Assembly: GCA_019321725.1 (NCBI GenBank)
Contig: JAGSPU010000052.1
Span: 310,001-374,000 of the forward strand
Reading direction: 5' to 3'
Origin: Paulownia fortunei
Lineage: Eukaryota > Streptophyta > Magnoliopsida > Lamiales > Paulowniaceae
DNA length: 64,000 bases
Numbering within the stretch: the stretch's first letter is position 1; each line of letters begins with the position of its first letter. The notes under the pieces were generated by a model, which searched no databases, was not told where the DNA came from, and was given only the letters and a program-made list of their open reading frames with translations. Positions 25,330 to 38,546 of the stretch are shown piece after piece. The position numbers and the translations under genes were made by a program.

Positions 25330-26109
25330 ATGGACAAGACTGAGAGAGAGACTCGCGACTTCATGAACGTTGAGTCTTTCTCTCAGCTGCCCTTTATCCG
25401 TCCTGCTCCACCAGTTAAAGAAAAGGGAGGCGCCATTAGGCTTTTTGGCAAAGAATTTGGTGGTAACACCACTACCACTGAGGATCACTCAGATCACTTC
25501 ACTGAAAACAACAACAATGCTCGAGAAGGAGAGGCAAATAAGGATATGAGTAGCGATAATACAGAGACCAGCAGCAGGAAATTCGAATGCCATTACTGCT
25601 GCAGAAACTTCCCTACTTCTCAAGCTCTTGGTGGCCATCAAAACGCTCACAAGAGGGAACGTCAACATGCGAAACGTGCTCATTTGCAGTCGGCCATGGT
25701 GCATGGAGGCTTATCTGATGCACATGATTATGGCCTAATGAACTATAGACGCCTTGGATCAGCCCCAATTCTTCCTATGGCTTATCATTCTTGGAACAGC
25801 AGTAGCAGCCCTTATAGTGCTAACACCAGGCTCTATGGCAGCCACAGCTCGTACAATGCTCATCAGCCACAGCCTATTAATGGGAGCCCCTTGACTTTGT
25901 GGCGGATCCCATCTGCTCATAGTTCATCCGCATTTACCCTTGACCGTGCTTCACCGCCAATTCATCCACAGATTCCACTGTTTAATTCCAAGGATGATCG
26001 CTTAAAGCCATTGTCAGCAATAAGTAGTGGTCTCAGTTCTCAGAGCCGGTTCGGATATGAATCCAAGCCTAGCATCCAAGATCATGTGAGTTTGGATTTA
26101 CATCTTTAA
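25330..26109 (+). CDS. C2H2 zinc-finger transcription factor, GIS/ZFP8-like, with EAR motif
   Basis: Intronless, 259 residues. A single plant-type zinc finger lies at about residues 85-108: Cys87 and Cys90, then QALGGH (98-103) with His103 and His107. The N-terminus has the DFMNVESFSQLPFIRP block and IRLFGKEF typical of the Arabidopsis GIS, GIS2 and ZFP8 group, and the protein ends in SLDLHL, a DLN/EAR-type repression motif (254-259). In Arabidopsis these proteins link gibberellin and cytokinin signals to trichome initiation on shoots and flowers; the same role here is inference. QALGGH contacts DNA in this family. The Ser/Pro-rich middle is probably disordered. The start is the first ATG after a CT-rich leader and matches the family N-terminus. 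The frame is intact. It could be closer to ZFP5 or ZFP6, but the N-terminal block favours GIS/ZFP8. Confidence 0.93.
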   Translation: MDKTERETRDFMNVESFSQLPFIRPAPPVKEKGGAIRLFGKEFGGNTTTTEDHSDHFTENNNNAREGEANKDMSSDNTETSSRKFECHYCCRNFPTSQALGGHQNAHKRERQHAKRAHLQSAMVHGGLSDAHDYGLMNYRRLGSAPILPMAYHSWNSSSSPYSANTRLYGSHSSYNAHQPQPINGSPLTLWRIPSAHSSSAFTLDRASPPIHPQIPLFNSKDDRLKPLSAISSGLSSQSRFGYESKPSIQDHVSLDLHL

Positions 26110-29100
26110 TTGATTATCTCTCCAAAACAATCCTTTTCAGGGACAAACATAGAGTGTTATATATTCTCTCAGGCTGGCTGGCTATTACTATATTGTTATT
26201 TCAGGATCAATATGAGGAAAGTTGAGGAATAACACTTACTAGTATATGTAAATGAAATGATTTCAATCCACTCGCACTAAGCTCATTTCTCCATTTACTT
26301 CAGTTTGATTTTGATAAATACACCCCATTTTCAAGTGTGAATTCATTTACACAGGCTTCAATTTTTGTCGAATATACCGTTAAGACTTAAGATATCTACA
26401 CATGAGGATGAAGATTTCTTGTGATCTATGTATGTTGTGCAGCTGTATATATCACTTCTCACTAGAATATGGGGCTACAGAAAGATGAAATATGGCAAAA
26501 GAATGAAACTTTTGGTTCAGGAACAAAGGAAAGAGGACCAACAGTTGTATATGGGTTATATGTGCCTTAGTACATCAAATACATAAGAAATTCGATATCT
26601 GCCCGTTGTAGTTGCAGGTTAACAGCTTATCAATCTTTGATCAACACTCTCCACATTTTTCTCTAAGTGGGTCATCATCACCTTTAATGGCAAGAATAGA
26701 TTTTTTCTTTCCCTCATGTGCTTGGATTTTAGTCTTGAATACCATCAATATCTATCTATGGGAGGTAATAATAAATACAAAAAATTGCTATTTATAAAGT
26801 AGGGATGATCAAACTTTAAATGATGTAAGGCTCTTGCCACGGGTCAAGCCTTAATCAAAGAAAGGTGGCATTCTTGAGTCCACTTACTTGTGGTATTGAT
26901 GTTTTATGTTAAGAGTCTTAGGGGCCCCTATGCTTCATGGTTGAAAATATATCATATGCTTGAAATGTTGAACTCAATGTGTGTATTTGTATACCCTTGA
27001 AATAAATTCTTTTACAAGGACATCAATTATTTCTACGACCTTGTTTAGTGGACATTTTTGTGGATCAAAATGAGGGTCGGGTGAGATTTTATGAGTATGA
27101 TATATATATATATATATGTTCCACATGATAATGTGGGAATCCGTTTAATATTGGAAATTTGTATCATGAAGTACCAATAGATTTATGGTTGTTAAGTTTA
27201 TATATACACTTGAGATAGGCTTTCAATGATTTGTGTAACACAAAAACAATTCAATTATTGGTACTATGTAATTTAGGGTCAAAATAATTCGGCACAAAGC
27301 ACATACTGGGTGATTTGAAAACTTAGTTTTACATGCACAATTGTGGATCAAAAGGCAATTCAATGATATGTTATGAGCTTCTTCGACCCATGACCATGAT
27401 CATTGTTCCTTTCACCCTAAATAGATACTTACATTGACTATATATTCATAGTCAATAGAGGTTGATCATAAATCTATGCAGACGATATTCAACAACATCA
27501 TTTTAGAGGAATGCATAAGACAGGAGCGTGTTTTCCTTAAAGGAAACTATAATCATAATAATAATAATAATAAAAAAATTGAGGACATCTAGATCTTCAA
27601 GTTATTATTACCTAATAACTCAAAGGAAGGTACTACTGCATGCATGTGTTTCAGCAGTAGAAGCAGCTATATAACTTGCAGGGACAGAGAGAGAAGCCAC
27701 TGATATTAAAGATCTGGTACAAGTACGATTTCAATTTTTTCAGTACTGCAAGTGGTCACGTAAATGTATTTTTCGGTTCTATAATAAAATGTTATTTAAA
27801 ATTAATTAGCTATTAGATAGATCAAAAATACAGCTTCTTAATTTATTTTAAGGGACAATCATTTCAAAATCAATATTTTATCTTGTATTCCACATTTCAA
27901 ATGCAAGTTATATATATATATATATTTGGCATACATTACAAGATGGAACAATAAATTATTATACCAAAAACGTATTATTTGAGAACTTCATCGGTTGTTA
28001 CGTTCTCTGATATCCCATGCGAGATAGTACCTTCTACAAAATACATATCCTAAGCGCTATTATTAGAAATTAATGAACATAACAGAAATTAATTTATTTT
28101 GCAAATTAATGGAAGTCCTGATTGTTTTTGGGTTACTCATGAATGTAATTTAACCTAGAGATCAAATTTAATCCCTTCAACTGGAGCGCTAACCGACTCG
28201 TTCACATAGCAAAACAAACTTCCATCTACAAAGTTGTGTAATTAACCTTATTCAACTACTGTTTATTCACGTACTCGTATAAATTTCCCATGTTTGGGCC
28301 GTTTTAACACTTTCTTATGAAAGAAATGGACAAATACGTCAATACATCAAAAAGATATTAATGATTTCAGTACAGATTGACTATCCAAGTAACGAATAAG
28401 AGCAAGCCTAGTAATGACACTAATATGAAGTTAACGCTATTCTACAATCAATATCCGTGTGTACATACACAAACGCCCACCAAGAAATGCACCGATAGCA
28501 TTGGCGGATTGGTACAGAAATTTGTCTTACATTTGAATTTTGAATGCCTAACAGTTATAGACTACGATCTACTATTCGAGGAAATTATTAATTTGAATCA
28601 AACAGCATCTGTACCTGGAGGCATCAAGTTGGCAATTACAAGGATGAGATATTGATTGCGTTTCACCCGCTAGTGCATTGAAGGTTTATATTAAACAGAG
28701 AACTACAATTCTTACATACAATAATTGCATGCGCATATATTTAACAATGTAAAAACACTGCAACTACACATATTTCAGAGAGTTGGGCAGCAATCCTAAA
28801 GAAAATATTAACAGGATAAAAAAAAAAAGATCAGGGAGATCAGGTAACTTTTCAGCAAGTTTCCTCACATTCCATTTGCCAAGAAAATAAATAGAATAGG
28901 ATTACATCTGCACATTTTTCACAATTAAGCAAATCCCTTCAACAAAGTATGTTATTCAATCAAACAGGTGATAGATGCATTTTCCTTGTCAAGTTTTTAG
29001 ATCACCGTTCTTTGCTGCCAACATATAAGAAATCAACTTCACTCATGTAAGTATAAACAGGAACTGACATCAGGTATAAAACTTCTTTTTCCTTTTTTTT

Positions 29101-29800
29101 AAATCCACAGAGAAAAGAGTAAAATAATTAAACCAAGAATAGGAGTGTTACCAAATTACTGTCACAGTGACACTGTAACAGTGATAATACAGGCCAACTA
29201 TCTGTAGGCCCAGGAATTAATACACACTGGTGGGGACAGAGGATACCTACAGAAAAAATGTACAGAAAAGTTGACAAATAAAGGGGCACAGAACAAAGAC
29301 ATATGAAGAGTACACAAATATGTAACTTAGGACCACAATGCCTCAAACACACAACAATGGAATTTAAGTAACATCGGCCCACAACCCTATAAAGCTTGCA
29401 AACGAGGTTGACAGTTTGAACAGTGTTTCCATGCTAAAGTGCGCAGGGTAAGCATGGGTTTTGGGTGGGGAAGCATCCATGCAATTTAAACGACAAGATA
29501 TTAGTATTGCTCATGGTTAGTACACATGTATGCTAATATAAGGAAAAAGATATATCAACGGTTGATGAATCTGCGTGCAACAACAAGATTATAGCTCACT
29601 GTCACCACAGACCTGTACTGGTACTACCAGTACCATCTAATGTTCAAAGATGAAAAATGCACCTTCAAGGTCAGCATAAACCTATTACACAAATTGGTGA
29701 GTCTGATGTGCAACGATATTATGGTCATTAGGTGAACACAATGCTTATATTAGGCGATCACATTTAATAAACAAATTAATCTCCTGACATATGGCCATTC
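26110..29800. other. 3' flank and intergenic DNA, no supported gene
   Basis: After the zinc-finger stop there is a probable 3' UTR of a few hundred bases (ATGAAATG, AATGAAAC, AATAAATTC near 26250-27010), then AT-rich DNA with AT runs near 27100-27118 and 27910-27924. A 92-codon plus-strand frame at 28377-28655 has no recognisable domain. Confidence 0.45.
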
Positions 29801-29812
29801 TATACATCCCCA

Positions 29813-29983
29813 TCAAGCAGGGAAGTTCGTGTAAAACACGAAGGATACTGGACTTCCAATCTGGGCATAAGCCCCAAGTACCTTAATAGCCCACTTGAAT
29901 GCATCCATCCATCCAACTAAATGCTTTAGTTGATTAGAAGCATACATCCACAGTCTACTTCGTAAATGCAATTCTGCAGACAT
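29813..29983 (-). CDS. Unrecognised 56-residue ORF or terminal exon
   Basis: The frame reads MSAELHLRSRLWMYASNQ onward, with VGWMDAFKWAIKVLGAYAQ in the middle and FVFYTNFPA before the stop. Its composition (Trp, Tyr, balanced hydrophobic and charged residues, no low complexity) is more protein-like than its surroundings. In-frame sequence continues upstream to a TAA near 30010; a poor acceptor (CATAAG, about 29998) could make it a last exon. It lies on the same strand as, and about 2 kb downstream of, the membrane-protein gene at 32019-34912. It could be an alternative last exon, a small independent gene, or chance. I do not recognise the family. Confidence 0.3.
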   Translation of the reverse strand: MSAELHLRSRLWMYASNQLKHLVGWMDAFKWAIKVLGAYAQIGSPVSFVFYTNFPA

Positions 29984-29999
29984 GTCTATGTAAAGAGGA

Positions 30000-32010
30000 A
30001 TCTTATGCTCTTATTAAATCTTTTTCTTTCTTGTTCATAATTATAAGCTAAAAAGCAAGGTCTGTGCAGCAGATTACTATTTTATTGTTATGCATCTTGT
30101 TATCTCTATATAATGGATCCAGCATAAAAGCAATCAAGGTATACATTGAAGAAAAGGACGTGAATCAAACAAAAAACTTGTTCTAAGCATTATGTAAATA
30201 CAACTGAAACATATCATAAAAACTTGGCTCAAAGGAATCTATGCAAGTTGCAATGACAAAATAAAAATCAAAGAGCATTTAATGGATAATACGAATAATG
30301 GCAAAGCCTGGAGGAAACTTAGATGTTGTTCTTTATGTCTAAGGTAAGCATTAACTTGGTACCAACTAGCATCCACAGATACTTCAACAACAATTGACTG
30401 CATCATGGTCCTATCTAATATTAACGGCATCACATGTATGAGTGAAGACAACAAGGGATCCAACATGCATTTTCCAATCAACCAAGACTAGACAAGGGAG
30501 GTGGTGGAGCTAACAAAACAAAGAAATACAAATTTAAGGAGTAGAAGGATATTAAAAAATGTAAGATTCAAGAACAGGATGGAGTAGAGTCCACAATAAA
30601 CTGCTAATGGTTCTAGAAGATATTGTCACCTGAGCTAATCAATTTAACAGTAGCAAGTAGACATTGCCTCAGAAGAAAGACAAGAAATAAAAGAGCATGG
30701 GAAAATAATTATGGCCCAAGGGCCTGCATAATATCAACGAACACCAGCACAAGAATTTTCAGAATAATATTATATTGAACGGAAGAAGCCACCATGACAA
30801 ATAATAATCTTTCTAGAGTCCTGTGAGCATTTATAAAGATAAACTAGAGAAATCTCTACCCCAGGAATTGAGCTAAGACCCTGAGAATGTGTACTTATAA
30901 CAACTTATAACAAGAGTTTTATAAAAAACTCTTCACCAAGAAACCTCACAAATTAGTCTTGTATTGATTAATATACTTAAGCACCAGCCAACAATTAAAC
31001 ACATCTACAACACCTCCCCAGTCTTTTATGCCAGCCAACTCCTAAACACATGAACAGTTTCTTTACCAAGCTGGATTGTTTACGCTGTCTTCTCAGGATT
31101 CAACCACATCAGAGGGAATTGAGTTGCAATTGCATGAACTGATTGTATGTCCGATCAAAATATTCTTATCTACAACCAAACTAGAGGGCCATGAATTGCA
31201 CAACTTAATTACATGAAAGAAAAGGATCCGCTTGAAATTTTTCACTTCATATGCACCAGGATAGCAAAGTTACAGTCAACAGCAATTTTTCAGAATTAAC
31301 AGAGACAATAATTTGCTAGAAAGTTGTTCTCCTTACAGGCATTTATAGTAGAAAAAAAAAATTGGTAGAAAGTTACTTCCTGTTAATAGTTTATATGCTA
31401 CACATAGGCACACCATCCTCTTTGCTGGGGTGCGGTGCTCAACTACTTTATCTTTTTGGGTTGGGGTATAAAAAAGTGCAGTATTGAGATGTAAGAGAAA
31501 GGAAACATAAGAGTTATCTAACCACACCGGGCATATCATAAGCATAATCTTACAGAAATTCCTAAGTAACCTGACTGTTATAGATCCTCTCAGCTTAGCA
31601 TCTCATTAGCAATGATCATAAGTGCTCCATTACACAGTTCACTGTAACTATTCTACTCTATCTCTTTCAGTAATATGCCAGATTATCACCACTTATCAAG
31701 CATAAGAGACGGGAGATTTAAACAAGTTGAGTATGAAAGCAGCTGAAATCTCAGTCAAAAAGTCAGCCCAGACATTTATTGAGTGAAATTTTCATACATT
31801 TCACGGTGACAGCACACCAGCATATGTATCACATACTAGTAGAACAAACCGTTAACTATTCAAGGGGAAGCACATATAAATTTTTCAAAAGATAATGAAA
31901 AGGACAAAAACACCTTTTCTAGATTTACATATTAGTTCCGGTTTCAAGAAGAGTTGATTACAAAACTGAAACAAGTGATGTAAGAAGTAAATATAATCAT
32001 GGTAGCACCT
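30000..32010. other. Intergenic DNA, no supported gene
   Basis: This lies downstream of the six-exon membrane-protein gene on its strand. Composition is ordinary AT-rich DNA with scattered short frames and no recognisable domains. Part of it near 32000 is probably the 3' UTR of that gene. Confidence 0.4.
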
Positions 32011-32018
32011 GCAACTAA

Positions 32019-34912
32019 TCATCTAAGCTCCTTATGTTGAATTCTGGAGACATGGTCCTCTTCAATGTGTCTAGTGAGCAATGAAATGCCATAATGAGTT
32101 GCACTTGAAGCAGCATAATAGGATGTCACAGTGAGTTGAGTGAAATTTGGAAGTGCATAACCTGTAAAACATCATGAATTCACTCAAGGATAAAAGAGGG
32201 AGGCCAAATCTTCCAGAAAAAAACTGAACCAAAAAACAGGCTTCAGATATTATCATAAAAGCTCAAGTTGTTCTATATAAAAATTCAATTCAATTGTTCT
32301 GCCTAAAAAAAACATATCAATGTATTCAAGTTAATAAAACAAAAGAAGAACTAAGAGGTAATGGACTTCTGGAAGGCTGAAGGAACAAAAGAGCACCAGA
32401 TGTCCCTTCTAGCAATTTTATGGCAGAAAAACAATTAAGTAGTTAAACCGATAAAAGTATATCTAGAAAGTACATCAGTTAATTAAGATAAAAAGTTTCT
32501 CAGTAATTTCTTTGTTTGAATAGGTGCCTCTGCAACTTCACAACCATCATTTAATCATTCATTAGGTCATTCAGGGACAAGAAAGGGGAGGAAAATACAG
32601 AGGATCCAAGATAAGTCATAGATGACTAACAAAAGCAAGAACCATCACATCCACCATGCTACATCTCAATCAGTAATTCCTCTCCTGTCTTTCCAAGTCA
32701 ACAATCGTTTTCCTTCACCCAGGAAGATCAGAGGAAAAGGTACATGTTGCTGGGAAGAAGATTCAAACATTGAAAGGTGAAATTTTGGTCAAAAGAAAAT
32801 GTCATATTAAATGCTTTTGTCATCAGGTTCCCTTCCCTCCTTTCTACAAAGTAGTCATATATGTTGACAATGGTTGGTTATTAGTCAATATATGATTACG
32901 TTAAACATTTGTATTATAGCCTGACAGTATTTGACTTCTTGAATTCATGACACCTTGCAGATGTCTATTTTCTAAGATCAATAAAGCTCAAATAATCTGA
33001 ATCCAGATAATGCATACCTCCAAAAGCAGCACTAGCAGCAGAAAACATTAGCAGGGGAGGAAGCTGCCAAATTGAAAAGGGGAAAAGATCAGAAAACATG
33101 AAAACATAACAAAAAACATGTCAATGAAGTTTTAACAAGTCAAGATTGAGGGGAAGAAGAGGTTTAAGAGATCAACAAGAGGTTTGAAGAAGAAAACAAC
33201 TGTAGCCCAGTCATACCCCAATAACAAAAGGAAGCCACTTTGGCCCCTTCACGTGCTTTTGGACATAAGGAATTCCTGAACAAATATTTACATCATTTCA
33301 GGTGAACAACATCAGACAAGAACCATGAAATACGCATGGACAAGCCAGGGTAAGGAGTTCATTGCTATACCTGTATTGAACCCATGAACTGTACTAAGCA
33401 TCCCACCAATTCCAGAGCCAGCCTATTCAAATTATCAAAATATAATAGTACAACAACAGGTATCACAAATCTAAAGCACAGATTGTTTTACCTCTAAGGA
33501 AAAAAATCAAATTGCTTTTTGGTTTTAAGCAAAGCCAAAACTAAAAACTAAAAAATCACCCCATAATCAAGTTCCAATTTTAGAACATTTGGAAAAGAAG
33601 ACAGTGCAGGAAAAAGTGAAGAAGAGGTTAACAAAAACCTAAAAGAATCGGTTGCGTTGTGACTTTTAGAAGGAAAAGGCAATGAGGAGAGGTGAAGAAA
33701 GCTATCTACACTCAGAGTGGGTTAATGCTGCAATCAAATCATGGCTTTAGAATCAATCCAGGTATTTGATATGCAAAAAAATAAAAATAAAAAAAATAAT
33801 GTAGCTGTGGTAATGAAGTTCTAATTCTTGAATTAGACAATGAGTGGATAAATAGATTTCTAATGCTTTTGGGGTTAAAGCTGCCTTGATGAGGTCGGAG
33901 TTCTAATTATTATGAATATTCTGTTGCTTCAGAACTACCATTGTGTTCATCTGCTGGTTTCTGCACCCAACTCCAGCATAATTGTGGAGAACCATTTTGT
34001 TCTCCAAATATTGCTCCAAAACCATATATATGGAAAGTAAATTTTGGGAAGATATGTGATTTAGATATACTGAAAGCATTCAATTTTTTTTCCTTGAAGG
34101 GAAGGAAATTAATATGAAACCAATCCAAGTACAAAACTAGGAAAACGAGAAGTATCCTATCTGGAGCTTGTTTTAAAGAACTTAGAAATAGTACCACGAT
34201 TTGAAAAGGCAACTAGTTCATGAAAACTTGAGGGGTGACACATCGTTCTCCAACAATATCAATCAACTATATGCAAATGCTGCAATAGAGCAAAGAGTTA
34301 CCCAAAAACCCAACACCATAAAGTGAAAATTCACAACACAAAGCCCTAGATAAACTCACGCAAGTATCTCTAGAATCAGAAGAACCCATTGGAAGCCAGG
34401 AAAACATTTCCCAATACCCAAACAAAGCAAGACAGAAAATAAGAAGCCAAATAAGACAGCCCTTCACAGGAGTATCACTCTACAAGACTTCAGCAAACCT
34501 AGGCACCGCAAAATTCATATAATCAAAAAAGAAAAAAAAAACGCCGCCATACAGCTCAAAATAAAAATTAAAGATCCACACATTCACACGTACATACCAC
34601 AGCAGTGGCATCGTGTAGAACTGGGGTGATTTTCCATTCCGGGTTTTCCTGCTTCACAAAATTCAACACACAAATATAAAATACCAACGGGAATCAATTT
34701 CAGATAGACGCAGAAACATATTATCAAACGGCTAACATGCATAATATATCAATATACACACACACACACGCACAGAGGCATACTTTGGTGGTGGGGTTCA
34801 AGAGAGAAAGACAGCGGGGGCAGCGGGCGGAGCCGAGGCCTGGTTTGATGGTGGGATCGTGGTGCAGATTCCCTCTTCGAAGCTTCTCTTCGTATACTTC
34901 TCGAGTCCCCAT
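32019..34912 (-). CDS. Conserved plant membrane protein of unknown function with CPRC motif
   Basis: Six exons: 34912-34784, 34648-34598, 33422-33371, 33275-33217, 33063-33018, 32161-32019. All have GT-AG borders and join in frame to give 159 residues. The N-terminus is MGTREVYEEKLRRGNL with a CPRC (possible metal-binding pair) at about residues 31-34. A Gly-rich segment AGSGIGGMLSTVHGFNTG (61-78) and WLPFVIGLPPLLMFSAAS (about 90-107) are likely membrane-embedded, followed by SYYAASSATHYGISLL near the C-terminus. I recall similar short proteins annotated only as hypothetical or transmembrane in other plants; no function is known to me. The Gly-rich segment loosely recalls Tim17/Tim22-type segments, but that is too weak for a call. 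The exons contain no frame breaks. Confidence 0.85.
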
Positions 34913-34929
34913 TTTTCCAGATTTACTAT

Positions 34930-36950
34930 TTCTTTAATTAATTTACAAAATTGTTAATTACCACTATATGTGTTCTTGGCCAGGCCCTTGTTTTCATGCA
35001 GATTTTAAATAAATAAAATAAATGCACGTCTTGGGTTGGAAACTTGGAACGTAACGTTGGATTGGGCTGCGATTTTCGATCAATTTTAGTGTTGTTTTTA
35101 TATGGGCTTGGAGCATAACATATTGCAATGCTTTTCGCTAAATTATGCCCATCAATTTTGAAAAGACCATATATATATATATATATATATATACCTAGCC
35201 AATATCCTCAGTTCCACATTCCAGCTGCCATTAAAGTGGGTTATTAAGCTGCTAATATCATTTTCTTGACCAAAATGTTAGTAGAAAAATCCTTGAAATT
35301 AAAATTGACATTATCAAATTATAATTTAAATAAAAAAAACCTAATATGACACAGTGCATTGAGATTCAGTTCAATTAATAATATCCGAAGCAGTCAAGAT
35401 TTAAAAAAAAATATTATCCTTGTAGAATATATGACTTCAATAAATGAAGATATTTTAACATTCTTTTCAAGACCTATATTTGAACTTGTGTTCGGTGGGA
35501 CCTTTGGAACTGAATCAACGAAAAAACACTTTAGAATTTAGTGATCCATATCATCACTTTATTATCAAATTATAATTATTTTTATTATTTTTAAATTTAA
35601 CGTAAAAACTTTAATCACACCATTTAATAAAACTAACTATATTTACATCATATGACCAAATATTTTTATCTTAAAAATGCATAATTATCTTATTTTAAAA
35701 TATTTTATGTTTCATTTATTATTCAAAACTGAAATTCTAAATATTTTTAAATGTTTTATAAATTTATAACTCTAAAATATACATCGATACTGATATTTAC
35801 TATGCATTTTATGACTTACTCTAGAAATTAATGCTTTGATCCATATATATTTAGACCCGACACTTTAGAACTACGGGTCATTAGAGAAGCAAAAGCAATG
35901 AAGTATAGTTATAAACAATAAAATTGAGGCTCAATAAATAAAAGGTTACTTCTTTATTACACATGAATGTATAGATTTAAAATCAATAATATATATTTAA
36001 TAGTCTAATTAAGTAAACATCAATATCTTATGTTATTAATTTGTTGTACCTATGACATAAATTCTGAGCTCCTAAATAATTTTCTTTTTCAACTTTAAAG
36101 TAAAAAGAAACTAAGAGGCTTTATAAAGTAGGACAATTTAAGTTCAAATTTCATTAATAGTGTGTTCTTAGATGTTTTGTGATATTCTTTATCAAAAATT
36201 ATTGATTGCACTTAATTAATTTTTGACTTGAATGGTGTATTGAAATGTTTTCCTAAAAAAATATATATTAAGAAATATAGATATTCGAGACATATAATTT
36301 ATTTTCTTATTGGGGTCGGGGGATTTCTTCATTCATTTAATTAATCATCAATCAATAACGATGGAGTAAAATAAATTAGTGCACCTGCTCTCGTCAAGAT
36401 GCTTGACCATATACTAAACTACAAAAGACCAAATTATTTAATTCTAAGCAAACAATCGTGCATGCACTTCAAAATAAGAGCAGATATATATATTAATCAA
36501 CGAATTATGAATTAGGGGCCAAACAAGACAGAAGCTGTGGAACAATTTTGTACTGACCTCATCTTTTTTCTTTGTTTCTTTCTTCTTTTAACGCGTGCTT
36601 CTTTTTATTTCTCAACGGACAATTGCAAAAGAAACCTGATTTTAATATTCGATCTTATTATATATATATATATATAATTTTAAATATATATTTAAAAAAT
36701 AATTTATACAAACGAGTGTATTTATTGCAACTGAATATACAACTTGCTTGTCTTGTCTTGTGTTCAAGTTGCAAAAATCCCAAGTAATGAAAGAACACCA
36801 GAAAACACTTCTTGTGTTTGCAAAAACTCAAAGCCACCAAAACATCATCATTTTCTGAAAAAATGATCCCACATTTCAGAAATCTGGTACAAATTCCTAC
36901 AAGCCACTTATAATATAACAAACAAACAAAAATAAAATATGAAACTGACT
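34930..36950. other. Very AT-rich intergenic DNA
   Basis: Promoter side of the membrane-protein gene and 3' flank of the first dirigent gene. It contains a TA run at about 35168-35193 and another at about 36659-36675. No gene is supported. Confidence 0.5.
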
Positions 36951-37009
36951 TGAGAGAATAAAGATAAATCAGACACCAAAAAAAGAACGGAAAGACAGAA
37001 TCCAAGTGG

Positions 37010-37588
37010 TCAATAATGGAAGACATAGACATTGTACTCAACTACAGCATCCCCAGTGTGCAAGTTCAACTCATGAGTCTTCGCTTGAGCATAACCACGC
37101 GCAAACCGGAAAACACCGCTGCCGCCGACGATCGGCATCTCCCTCACGGCGGAGAACACCGCGTTCCGCCCCAAGATACTAAGCGTGCTGCCGTTGAACT
37201 TCCCCTCAGTGAAAGCATAGTTCAACACCATCAGAAGCCCGAAGTTTGTTAAATCCGCAGAAGCGTAGATTCCTTGAGCTCTTCCCACGATCTTGGAGCT
37301 CATTTCGGGTCCCAGAGTCAAAGGGTCATCAATCACCACCACCGCGCCGAAGCCGGTGGCGGAGGAGTTGGTCGTGGCTGCTTTAGCGACGAAGACGGCG
37401 GTGGGGTTGCGGCCGCTGACTATGTCGTGGAAGTAGAAGTGGAGGTGGCTGAGCTTTTCTCTTTTGAGGCCCATTTCTTTTTTGGATAGTTTTCTTGAAA
37501 ATTCTTGGGATTTTGTGGGGATAAAAGTCGAAGAAAGGAAGAGAATGGTGAAAATGATGGATGTGAGTTTTAGGGTAGTGATGGCCAT
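37010..37588 (-). CDS. Dirigent protein, copy 1
   Basis: Intronless and intact, 192 residues. Residues 1-28 form a signal peptide (hydrophobic core IIFTILFLSSTFIP), so the protein is secreted to the apoplast or cell wall. The dirigent domain follows: [55 protein letters not shown], and [20 protein letters not shown], ending in [12 protein letters not shown]. Dirigent proteins bind phenoxy radicals and steer stereo-selective coupling of monolignols to lignans, or organise lignin; they do not generate the radicals. The conserved Asp in FHDI and the Arg in FRFARGY belong to the family's beta-barrel pocket. NSS and NGS are possible N-glycosylation sites. The form of motif I points to the DIR-b/d group (AtDIR19-25-like), for which substrates are mostly undefined. 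A close paralogue lies 3.8 kb upstream on the same strand. Confidence 0.95.
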   Translation of the reverse strand: MAITTLKLTSIIFTILFLSSTFIPTKSQEFSRKLSKKEMGLKREKLSHLHFYFHDIVSGRNPTAVFVAKAATTNSSATGFGAVVVIDDPLTLGPEMSSKIVGRAQGIYASADLTNFGLLMVLNYAFTEGKFNGSTLSILGRNAVFSAVREMPIVGGSGVFRFARGYAQAKTHELNLHTGDAVVEYNVYVFHY

Positions 37589-37653
37589 GGTGGAAAGATT
37601 AAGCAGTGAGGGTTTTGAGTATTCAGTGAAGAAATGCTGTTGGAGAGGCCCTT

Positions 37654-37661
37654 ATTATATA
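37654..37661 (-). promoter_or_regulatory. TATA box of dirigent copy 1
   Basis: On the minus strand TATATAAT lies 66 bases before the start codon. The surrounding GAGTCAAGTATATAAT is almost repeated in front of dirigent copy 2 (GAGTTGAGTATATAAT), so the core promoter was duplicated with the gene and kept. Confidence 0.6.
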
Positions 37662-38546
37662 CTTGACTCAAGAATAATGGTGAAGTAGGGTATATGCTTT
37701 ACTTAATTCAATAGAAGATTAATAAAATTTATAATAAAAGATTTATTTTAAATTATTTCCCCTTTATTTTCTTTGGTGGAAAGTTCACTAGGAGTATAAG
37801 AATTGCAATTTCTTTTTCTTTTTCTTTTTTTTTTTTATAATTTTATAAGAATTGAAGTTAGTAAAACAAAATCATCTTGATTTAAAATTATGAAATTATC
37901 AACTAAAGAGAAATACGCTACTATTACAACAATTTAGTATGATTGTACTAACTACATAAACAAGCATTTATTTTCCTTGACTTACTTTTCTCAATTAAAA
38001 TATGATTGGTAAAGCAATTGCAAGGAAATTAAAATAGAAAAGCATATAGATCTTGGAGTATTGGACAACTTTGATGTCAAAATCTTGACTAGGACTTGGA
38101 CCATTTGAGTAGGCAAGCTTTTCCCTTCTTTAATCTCCGTGATATGGGTTAATTCGAAGCTACCTTAAGGTTAATACTCTAAGTCATCCATATTGTGACA
38201 TGTGTTTATGTCAAATTTTATTTTATTTTTTATTTTATAATATACAAATCAAGTAGCAACAAACCATGGCTAATTTCTGCATACCGCACAAATTAGCTTT
38301 TCCCCATGCAACCCAAATTCTTTTCCCTCCAATCAATCATGACACACGAAAATTTAAAATCAAATTCAAATTTCATAACTAATCCTCTCTTATTTAAACC
38401 ACTTTTTTGTCTTATTTTTTGTTTAAAAACTAACAAACATTTCATCAATTTTTCACTCCATAGTACACCATCGGGTCGCAGAATAGCCATCCAAGGTGCT
38501 CCATTTCTTCACCATCACCCTCGCAAAGTAGTGTGACCATCGTACA

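Noticed and set aside
36658..37041. 127-codon minus-strand ORF downstream of dirigent copy 1
   Set aside because: Low-complexity, isoleucine- and tyrosine-rich ending translated from an AT run; it overlaps the 3' flank of the dirigent gene.
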